A stretch of DNA of 6,548 nucleotides, from contig JACCYD010001218.1 of NCBI GenBank assembly GCA_013696695.1, positions 1 through 6,548 of the forward strand, read 5' to 3'. The first letter of the stretch is position 1, and every line of letters begins with the position of its first letter. The stretch is from Deltaproteobacteria bacterium. Lineage in GTDB: Bacteria > Myxococcota_A > Polyangia > Haliangiales > Haliangiaceae. Shown piece after piece: positions 1-5,281 of the stretch. Below the pieces are notes generated by a model. That model was not told the origin of the DNA. It searched no databases and saw only the letters and a list, made by a program, of their open reading frames with translations. Both the position numbers and the translations under genes were made by a program.

Positions 1-1653
1 AGCTACGAGGGCAACGTCAAGGTCGTCGACTTCGGCGTCGCGAAGGCCGAGAACCGCGTGCAGGAGACGCGGTCCGGAACCGTCAAAGGCAAGATCGCGT
101 ACCTGTCACCGGAGCAGTGTCGTGGCGCGTACGTCGATCGCCGCAGCGACCTGTTCTCGCTCGGCATCGTGTTCTGGGAGATGCTCACCGTCGAGCGGCT
201 CTACAAGCGCGCGAGCGACTTCGACAACATGACGGCGATCGTCACCGAGGAGCCGCCACCACCGTCGTCGCGGCGTCCAGGTATCTCCCCGGAGCTCGAT
301 CACATCGTGCTCAGGTTGCTGTCGAAGGATCCGAACCGGCGCTATCAGAACGGGGACGAGCTGATCGAAGCGCTCGAGGAAGTTGGCCCGAAGCTCGGCA
401 CGATGATCTCGACCTCGTCGGTCGGTCGCTTCCTGCGCGACTTGTTCGGCCAGCGTCCCGAGCCATGGCTCGAGATGGATTCGACGACGGTGCAGCCGCA
501 GTCCGAGGGTGCCGGCGTGACGGTGACCAGCGAGCCAGTTCCGCGCGAGCTGGTCGCGGCACCCGAGCAGTCGATCGATCACATGCTGTTGAAGGTCCGC
601 GATCTGACGTCGCGCCTCCCCGACGATGTAGATCCGCTGGTTCCCGCGCGCTCGCAGCTGCTCACCGTGCAGGCGATGCCGGTTGCGAGCGCCGACCTGG
701 TGGAGACGCTCGCCTATTTGCCACCGAGCAGCGCAGGTCAACGCGCGTCGGGCGCGATGCAACCGATCCGGGCGCATCGCGGAACGGGGTCCCCGATCGA
801 CGTGCGGTCACCCCACACGCTGCACGACGTGCGGTCGGGCCCGATCGGCCCGGGCATGATGCCGCCTGGCGAAGGCTTCGCATCTCCTACCGGATCGTCG
901 TCGGGCGAGCACGCGTTCTCGAGCTCGGGCACGTCTGGCGTCCACCCGCAGTTTCCCGGCGCCGGATCGTCGTCCGATGCGCACGCGTATCCATCGGGCT
1001 CGCACGCTGGATATCCGGTGCGCTCGCAGGCGCACGGTCAACCGCAGGCCGAGCCGCGGCCCGCATCCTCGCGACGGTGGCCGTTGATCGCGATCGTCGC
1101 GATCGCCGCCGTGCTCGGCTCGCTCACCGTGTGGTTCGTGATGCGCGGCAGCAGCTCGTCGACCGTGCCCGACGCGGCCAGCGTCGCGCTCGCCGATGCG
1201 ATCGCCGCCGAACCCGACCTCGCGCCGACGGTGATCGCGGATGTGGCTGTCGCGGTGGCGGATGCGGCGGAGCGCGTGATGCCCGATGCGGCCGATCCCG
1301 TGACGCCCGATGCGGCGGTGGCGGTGACGCCCGATGCCACCGTCGCGCCGGTTCCGGAACGCGATCCTCTCCTCGTCGCGTTCGACGACAAGCGGTACTC
1401 CGACGTGGTGGCCACCTGTTCGCGCACGATGGCGTCCGAGCACGCGTCGGTCTGCACGCTCGCGGCGTGTCGAACCGGCCAAGATGCGAAGGCGCAGCGT
1501 TGGTACACGAAGGTCACGACTGGGAAGCGCACGGTCGCGGCGAGCTGTCGCGAGGTCGGAATCGATGTGGCGCCGAAGATCGTCCGGCCGCCGCCGAAGC
1601 CCGACGCGGGCATCGACCCGTGCGCGGCGAACCCGATGAACTGCCAGCGTTAG
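1..1653 (+). CDS. Membrane Ser/Thr protein kinase (Hanks type), C-terminal part, 5' end outside window
   Basis: 550 codons are visible, and the reading frame is open from base 1. The fragment enters just before the DFG magnesium-binding motif (visible residues 10-12). It continues through the activation loop and the YLSPEQ version of the APE motif (34-39), then the C-lobe, with the Arg of RxxRYQ-type subdomain XI near residues 113-115, to about residue 127. The glycine loop, catalytic Lys and HRD motif lie upstream and cannot be checked. Next come a cytoplasmic linker (FLRDLFGQRPEPW at 144-156, then Ser/Gly/His/Pro-rich to about 358), one transmembrane helix (about 360-380, preceded by Arg-Arg) and an extracytoplasmic tail. 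The tail has Pro-Asp-Ala repeats, a half-TPR-like helical pair containing Cys473, 485, 490 and 516, and an end with Cys541 and Cys548. Six cysteines in the tail suggest disulfides (inference). Its TAG stop overlaps the stop of the convergent gene. The kinase call is firm; the substrate and signal are unknown. Confidence 0.95.
   Translation, partial: SYEGNVKVVDFGVAKAENRVQETRSGTVKGKIAYLSPEQCRGAYVDRRSDLFSLGIVFWEMLTVERLYKRASDFDNMTAIVTEEPPPPSSRRPGISPELDHIVLRLLSKDPNRRYQNGDELIEALEEVGPKLGTMISTSSVGRFLRDLFGQRPEPWLEMDSTTVQPQSEGAGVTVTSEPVPRELVAAPEQSIDHMLLKVRDLTSRLPDDVDPLVPARSQLLTVQAMPVASADLVETLAYLPPSSAGQRASGAMQPIRAHRGTGSPIDVRSPHTLHDVRSGPIGPGMMPPGEGFASPTGSSSGEHAFSSSGTSGVHPQFPGAGSSSDAHAYPSGSHAGYPVRSQAHGQPQAEPRPASSRRWPLIAIVAIAAVLGSLTVWFVMRGSSSSTVPDAASVALADAIAAEPDLAPTVIADVAVAVADAAERVMPDAADPVTPDAAVAVTPDATVAPVPERDPLLVAFDDKRYSDVVATCSRTMASEHASVCTLAACRTGQDAKAQRWYTKVTTGKRTVAASCREVGIDVAPKIVRPPPKPDAGIDPCAANPMNCQR
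1279..1341 (+). repeat. Degenerate Pro-Asp-Ala (TPDA) coding repeat in kinase tail
   Basis: In-frame reiteration of (V)xPDA units, with PDA at visible residues 428-430, 436-438 and 444-446 of the kinase fragment and an isolated PDA at 390-392. The DNA shows repeated cccgatgc words. It lies just outside the predicted membrane helix, so it probably acts as an extended spacer between the membrane and the Cys-containing terminal domain. The role is inferred from its position and composition. Confidence 0.6.
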
Positions 1654-2486
1654 AAGCGGAACGAGCCGAAGACCATCGCGCCATCGCGTGATGGAGCGAC
1701 GGTGACCTTCTGTTCGGTGCTCGAGCTGGAGAACAGATATAGCAGCGTGCCGCCGATCACCATCGCACCGCCGACGCCGAACGCGACATACGTCTTGACG
1801 TCTGCCGAGTGGCCTTCCTCGTCGAGAACCTCCAGAGCGGAGAGCTCCGTGGGGGTCAGGTCCATCTGGCCGTTGGGCCGCTCGTTCGCGGTGGTGATGA
1901 TGGCGTCGTGTTCCTTGGCCTTGCGGGCGCCGAGGCGCGCGAAGTAGATGCCGAAGCCGCAGGCGACCACGCCCGCCGCACCGAGGCCGATCCCGACGAG
2001 CTGCTTCGGATCGCGCGACGACTCGATGGGCTTGTCGATCGGCCGTTCGATCGGCGTGTCGATCGGCTTGTGAATCGGTTTGTCGATCGGCTTGTCGACC
2101 GGCTTGACTGGCTCGAGCGCCAGCTTTCCGGCGCAGCGCTCCATCTCCTTGATGTAGGTGTCGACTTCCTTGCGATTCGGCGGCTCGGCGATCAGCTCGA
2201 GGAATTGCCTGTACGCCGTCATCGACTTGAAGCAGTCCTCTTCGAGGATTCCTGATTTCGCCTCGGCGCGCCGGCGATACGCTTGCCCGACGTTGAAGAT
2301 GTACGCGGGGTCCGGATCGTTGCGGAACGCTTGATCGAAGCTGGCCGCGGCGCCGAGGTAGTCGCCCTCGGCGTACTTCTTCTTGCCCTCGGCGTACGCC
2401 GCCTTGCCGGCGGGCTTGTTGACGGGCTCCGCGACGGCAAGCTGCGCGGAGAGCCCGATCGTGATGGCGACGATCGATCGATTCAT
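1650..2486 (-). CDS. Exported TPR protein with tetrapeptide-repeat linker and C-terminal membrane hairpin
   Basis: 278 aa. The ATG start overlaps the TGA of the upstream kinase (ATGA), and a weak AGGT sits 4 nt before it, so translation is probably coupled. Residues 1-19 form a signal peptide with an AVA|E cleavage site. Residues 27-72 are TPR-like: AYAEG...GDYLGAAASFDQAF, then DPDPAYIFNVGQAYRR. This is followed by a helical stretch with Cys85 and Cys118 and a seven-unit tetrapeptide repeat (127-154). Two hydrophobic segments (about 162-183 and 232-252) flank a charged loop of about 48 residues, and the protein ends in a strand-like VTVAP...GSFRF. The layout fits an envelope protein with its TPR outside the inner membrane. 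It matches the architecture of the product of the gene at 4193-5206. No enzymatic motif is visible. Being in an operon with the kinase suggests it is a partner or sensor of that kinase (inference). TPR proteins of this layout in myxobacteria are generally annotated as hypothetical. Confidence 0.88.
   Translation of the reverse strand: MNRSIVAITIGLSAQLAVAEPVNKPAGKAAYAEGKKKYAEGDYLGAAASFDQAFRNDPDPAYIFNVGQAYRRRAEAKSGILEEDCFKSMTAYRQFLELIAEPPNRKEVDTYIKEMERCAGKLALEPVKPVDKPIDKPIHKPIDTPIERPIDKPIESSRDPKQLVGIGLGAAGVVACGFGIYFARLGARKAKEHDAIITTANERPNGQMDLTPTELSALEVLDEEGHSADVKTYVAFGVGGAMVIGGTLLYLFSSSSTEQKVTVAPSRDGAMVFGSFRF
2025..2108 (-). repeat. 12-bp tandem repeat, seven units, encoding (x)KPI tetrapeptides
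   Basis: Seven consecutive 12-bp units, the core on the + strand reading gatcggcttgtc with substitutions. In the minus-strand gene they encode VKPV, DKPI, DKPI, HKPI, DTPI, ERPI and DKPI without any frame change. The unit is a whole number of codons, so copy number can change by slippage without breaking the gene. The peptide is alternately charged and rigid through Pro every fourth residue, consistent with an extended spacer between the TPR and the membrane hairpin. Confidence 0.85.
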
Positions 2487-4132
2487 GGAGACCTGCGAAG
2501 CGTCCCGGGCTCGAGCAGCAGATCGCCCGGTTGAGGAATCGTACCGGAGCCCTTGCCGGTTGGCTTCGGTTTCGGCTGCGGGTTTCGACGGGGTGGCGGC
2601 GGCGAAGGTGGCCTGAGCCGCGTGGGTTGCGGCTTGCTCGTCTGCGCGGTCGGAGGCGTGGCGGTGGGCGGCGGTGCGGGCGTCGGCGCCGGTCGCTCGA
2701 TGGTCTTGGCTGGTGTTGGCGCGGCTGGTCGCTCGACCGTTTTGAGCGGTGTCGCTGCCGGCGCAAGTGGCGCCGGTCGCTCGTCGGTTTTGGGTGGTGC
2801 CGGTGGCGGCTCCGCAGAAGGTGGTCGGGCAGGCGCGGGCTCGACCGTCGACTCCGGTAGCTCGTCGGCGCCACCACCGGCGGCACTGGTGATCGCGAAC
2901 GCGATCGCGCCCGCGGCGAGCACGCAGATCGGCAACAACCACTTCCAGCGCGTGCTCTTCACGCGCGTGAATTCCGTCACCGGTCCGCCGATCGCCGTCG
3001 GGCGGTCGTGACTGATCATCGGCTCGGATCGCGGCCGCATCGGCACCGGCGTCGGAGTGGGCTGCGGCTCCCACGGCCGGATCCCGAGATCCGAGTCGTA
3101 CGGCTGCATCATCTCCGGACTGGTCGCCGGGCGGTCGCGGACGGCTACTGGCAGATTCTTCACCGTATCGATGACCTTGATCACCGCGGGGAGCAGTGGC
3201 CGGTGCACCGGTTCCTTCGCGAGCATCGCGAGCACGAGATCGTCGAGCACGGCTGGCACGGGGACCAGCGACGACGCGCGGGGCGGAGGCTCCATCAAGT
3301 GCTTCGCCACGATCTCCATCGCGTTGTCGGCGACGAACGGCGGGCGCTTGCACAACAGCTCGAACAACATGCCGCCGAGCGAGTAGACGTCTGCCGCGGA
3401 ATCGATCTCGCGACCCTTCGCCTGTTCCGGGGCGATGTAGAGCGGCGTCCCGACGAGCGCGCCGGTGGCCGTCTTGGCGACGCGGTGCTCGACGCTCGAA
3501 GGCTTCGCGATGCCGAAATCGAGCAGCTTCACGATCGGCACTTCGCCGTGAACCTCGACGAGGAACACGTTGTCGGGCTTGAGATCGCGGTGGATCACGT
3601 TGTTCTCGTGCGCGGCCTGCAGTGCACGAATCAGCGGCCGCACGATCTCGCAGATCTCGGGCAGCTCGAGGGGTGCCTCCGGATCCACGATGGCGCGATC
3701 CATGCGCGCGCGCAGCGTCTCGCCCTTCAGCAACTCCATCACCAGGTAGCTGCGGCCATCCGCGGTCTCCCCGAACGCGAACACGTCGACGATGTTCGGA
3801 TGCCCGATCTGGTTCACCACGCGCGCCTCGTCGATGAACCTCTCGAAGTTGTACTGCTCCGCGCCGAGTGCCCCGTCGAGCACCTTGATCGCGGCGTACT
3901 TGCCGATCACCGGGTGCACCGCGCGATACACCGACCCCATGCCGCCCTGACCGATCTTCTCCTCGACGACGTAATCGCCGAGCTTGTAGCCGCGCGGCAA
4001 CTCGACCTCTGGCGACGGCAGCGGCGGCGGCACCGGTGGATCGCTCGACGACGTGAGGTCGTCGGCGACCTGGACCAGGGTCGTCGGATCGTCGTCCGAC
4101 GGAGACTTCCGGCTAGGAGTGCGCGGGTCCAC
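2483..4132 (-). CDS. Transmembrane Ser/Thr protein kinase (Hanks/PASTA-less, Pro-rich outer tail), complete
   Basis: 549 aa from GTG at 4132. The frame is open much further upstream, but only as antisense of the divergent genes; GTG 4132 is the first start codon inside the gap, and Val34 (GTG) is a fallback. The kinase domain spans about residues 50-325 and all catalytic elements are present: GQGGMGSVY loop (61-69), AIK Lys83, alpha-C Glu102, HRDLKPDN (181-188, catalytic Asp183), DFG (205-207), GTPLYIAPE (228-236) and subdomain XI Arg311. It is an RD kinase with Thr/Ser-rich activation-loop sites (Ser212, Ser213, Thr221, Thr223), so autophosphorylation is likely. A Pro-rich juxtamembrane region leads to one helix (about 398-418). 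The outer tail is then about 130 residues of Pro/Ala/Lys with three KTxERPA repeats and no folded domain. Its stop overlaps the start of the TPR gene at 2486, so the two are probably co-transcribed and act together. Substrates are unknown. Confidence 0.95.
   Translation of the reverse strand: MDPRTPSRKSPSDDDPTTLVQVADDLTSSSDPPVPPPLPSPEVELPRGYKLGDYVVEEKIGQGGMGSVYRAVHPVIGKYAAIKVLDGALGAEQYNFERFIDEARVVNQIGHPNIVDVFAFGETADGRSYLVMELLKGETLRARMDRAIVDPEAPLELPEICEIVRPLIRALQAAHENNVIHRDLKPDNVFLVEVHGEVPIVKLLDFGIAKPSSVEHRVAKTATGALVGTPLYIAPEQAKGREIDSAADVYSLGGMLFELLCKRPPFVADNAMEIVAKHLMEPPPRASSLVPVPAVLDDLVLAMLAKEPVHRPLLPAVIKVIDTVKNLPVAVRDRPATSPEMMQPYDSDLGIRPWEPQPTPTPVPMRPRSEPMISHDRPTAIGGPVTEFTRVKSTRWKWLLPICVLAAGAIAFAITSAAGGGADELPESTVEPAPARPPSAEPPPAPPKTDERPAPLAPAATPLKTVERPAAPTPAKTIERPAPTPAPPPTATPPTAQTSKPQPTRLRPPSPPPPRRNPQPKPKPTGKGSGTIPQPGDLLLEPGTLRRSP
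2687..2791 (-). repeat. KTxERPA coding repeats in kinase Pro-rich tail
   Basis: The kinase tail carries KTDERPA (residues 448-454), KTVERPA (464-470) and KTIERPA (476-482), spaced 16 and 12 residues apart by Pro/Ala filler. At DNA level the repeats are recognisable as gccggtcgctcg-like blocks on the + strand. The tail is predicted to lie outside the inner membrane. Proline spacing with regularly placed Lys/Glu/Arg suggests a spacer or a cell-wall-interacting stalk (inference). Confidence 0.65.
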
Positions 4133-4142
4133 GGGAAGGTCG

Positions 4143-4151
4143 ATGATAGCA
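4143..4151 (-). promoter_or_regulatory. Putative extended -10 promoter element for the kinase-TPR operon
   Basis: On the minus strand the gap reads TGCTATCAT: a TGn extension plus TATCAT, which matches the sigma-70 -10 consensus at 5 of 6 positions. No -35 box is evident at usual spacing, as expected for extended -10 promoters. The predicted transcription start (about 7 nt on, near 4136) lies only a few bases before the GTG at 4132, leaving no room for a Shine-Dalgarno site. In this GC-rich gap the AT-rich hexamer stands out, but it is a short match and unproven. Confidence 0.4.
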
Positions 4152-4155
4152 AGAC

Positions 4156-4185
4156 TTGACGGTGGATCCGCCGCGGGCTGATCCT
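4156..4185 (+). promoter_or_regulatory. Putative promoter for the divergent TPR/PEGA-like gene
   Basis: TTGACG (4156-4161; 5 of 6 to the sigma-70 -35 consensus), then an 18-bp spacer and GATCCT (4180-4185; only 3 of 6 to TATAAT). The start would fall close to the GTG at 4193, and no Shine-Dalgarno sequence is seen before it. It sits back-to-back with the minus-strand extended -10 element, so one bound regulator could affect both directions. The -10 match is poor, so support is weak. Confidence 0.25.
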
Positions 4186-4192
4186 GACCGCG

Positions 4193-5206
4193 GTGCGGAT
4201 CCTCACGCTGGTCTGGCTCGTCCTGTTCGCCAACATCGCGAGCGCTGACAACGCAGCAGATGCGACGAAGGCGTTCGAGGAAGGTCTCGCCCTCCAGAAG
4301 GAAGGCAAGTACGCCGATGCGTGCGGGAGGTTCGCGAAGAGCTTCGAGCTCGACAAGCTCGCCGGGCGCCCCGCTCCGGGGACCCAGCTGAACCTCGGAG
4401 AATGCGCCGAGCGCGAGGGCCAGCTTCGCAAGGCGTACGTGTTGTTCGACGACGCCGCGCTCGAATACGGGCGGCGTGCGAAAGCCGCCGAGACATCGCT
4501 GGTCAAGGATCCTACGTCGGCCGAGCTCAAGCGCGATCTCGATCGCGCCACTGCCGGTATGCGCCTCGCGCGCGAGCGCGCGGATGCTCTCGCACCGAAG
4601 CTCGCGAAGGTCGTGGTCCGGATCGCGGAGCCCGCCATCGCGGGCCTCGCCGTGCGCATCGGCGATCGTTCGGTGTCTCCAGCCGCCGAACTGATCGAGC
4701 ACCTCGATGAAGGCAACGTCACGATCACGGCGAGCGCGCCGGGCCGCGAACCGTTCACCACGTCGGCCAAGGCGGAGTCCGGCAAGCAAGTCGTCGTCGA
4801 AGTGCCGGTGCTCGAGGTGATCGGCGGTGCGGTGGGCGCACCGGATCCCGGTCCGCGGTCGCGTCGCCAGCGCAAGCGCGTCCTCCTCGCAGCCGGCCTC
4901 GGCGGCACGGGCATCGCGCTGCTCGCGGTGACAGCGATCGTCGGGCTGGGGGCGAATTCGCAATACAAGGACGCCGAGGCGATGTGCTCGCCGGGCCCCA
5001 ACGGGTTGATCTGCCCGACGGCAGCCGCCGACGAGATCGACAGCGCGGGTAGCAAGGCGGATCTCGCCACCGTGCTCGGCATCGGTGGTAGCGCCCTGGT
5101 CGTCGCTGGAGCAGTCCTCTATTTCACGGCCCCGCGCGAAGGCGTGGCAATCGGCCCGATCGCGTCGCCGACGACGGCAGGCGTCACGATCCGCGGCCGC
5201 TTCTGA
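4193..5206 (+). CDS. Exported TPR and PEGA-like protein with C-terminal membrane hairpin
   Basis: 337 aa from GTG 4193, the only ATG/GTG/TTG after the in-frame TGA at 4157 that retains the signal peptide. Residues 1-18 are a signal peptide (ASA|D). Residues 20-95 are TPR-like: AFEEG...EGKYADACGRFAKSFELD, then TQLNLGECAEREGQ. A charged helix (about 95-138) may be a coiled coil. Residues 139-206 resemble a PEGA-type beta domain (VVVRI...GLAVRIGD, then LDEGNVTITASAPGREP, ending in VVVEVPVLEV). A basic stretch RSRRQRKR (222-229) precedes hydrophobic helices at about 230-253 and 291-311. These flank a loop with Cys265 and Cys274, which could form a disulfide. The end is strand-like, GVTIRGRF. The product is probably anchored in the inner membrane, with the TPR and PEGA-like parts in the periplasm (inference). 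The layout and the second-helix signature match the TPR protein at 1650-2486. No catalytic motif is visible, and the function is unknown. Confidence 0.9.
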   Translation: MRILTLVWLVLFANIASADNAADATKAFEEGLALQKEGKYADACGRFAKSFELDKLAGRPAPGTQLNLGECAEREGQLRKAYVLFDDAALEYGRRAKAAETSLVKDPTSAELKRDLDRATAGMRLARERADALAPKLAKVVVRIAEPAIAGLAVRIGDRSVSPAAELIEHLDEGNVTITASAPGREPFTTSAKAESGKQVVVEVPVLEVIGGAVGAPDPGPRSRRQRKRVLLAAGLGGTGIALLAVTAIVGLGANSQYKDAEAMCSPGPNGLICPTAAADEIDSAGSKADLATVLGIGGSALVVAGAVLYFTAPREGVAIGPIASPTTAGVTIRGRF

Positions 5207-5218
5207 CGTCGGTGGATG

Positions 5219-5262
5219 CTGTCGCAGTGATCTGTTCCGCTGTGGTTTGACATCTGCGACAG
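5219..5262. other. Inverted repeat in the gap before the PIN-PhoH gene
   Basis: A perfect 9-bp inverted repeat, CTGTCGCAG (5219-5227) and CTGCGACAG (5254-5262), is separated by 26 bp. It begins 13 bp after the stop of the TPR gene. There is no T-run after the right arm, so it is not a classical intrinsic terminator. The right arm starts 2 bp after a perfect -35 hexamer, so a repressor/activator site is also possible. Half-site centres are 35 bp apart. Which role applies cannot be told from sequence alone. Confidence 0.5.
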
Positions 5263-5275
5263 ACAAACGGATGGT
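5247..5275 (+). promoter_or_regulatory. Putative sigma-70 promoter of the PIN-PhoH gene
   Basis: TTGACA (5247-5252) is a perfect -35 consensus, followed by a 17-bp spacer and GATGGT (5270-5275), which keeps A2, T3 and T6 of the -10 box. The predicted start, 6-7 nt further on, coincides with the GTG start codon at 5282, and no convincing Shine-Dalgarno precedes it, which suggests a leaderless or near-leaderless message. The strong -35 gives moderate support; the -10 is poor. Confidence 0.4.
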
Positions 5276-5281
5276 CCTCGG

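Noticed and set aside
117..1691. Second long plus-strand frame (524 codons) inside the first kinase
   Set aside because: It is a +1/+2 shadow of the kinase frame, with an Arg-rich composition and no recognisable motif.
1681..1694. Hairpin CCATC-GCGT-GATGG near the convergent stops as an intrinsic terminator
   Set aside because: The stem is only 5 bp, there is no T-run on either strand, and it lies inside the TPR coding sequence.
2470..2483. CGATCGATCGATT run near the TPR start as a regulatory palindrome
   Set aside because: It encodes the Asn-Arg-Ser-Ile-Val start of the signal peptide, and GATCG words are abundant throughout this window.
808..2886. Minus-strand open frame of 692 codons across the first kinase and TPR gene
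   Set aside because: Arg/His-dominated low-complexity translation with no domain. It overlaps well-supported genes in other frames.
3008..4159. Plus-strand 383-codon frame opposite the complete kinase
   Set aside because: It is antisense to the conserved kinase domain. His/Arg/Asp-rich shadow caused by codon bias.
3907..5082. Minus-strand 391-codon frame opposite the second TPR gene
   Set aside because: Ser/Arg/Ala-rich shadow without domains; the plus strand has a signal peptide, TPR and membrane helices.
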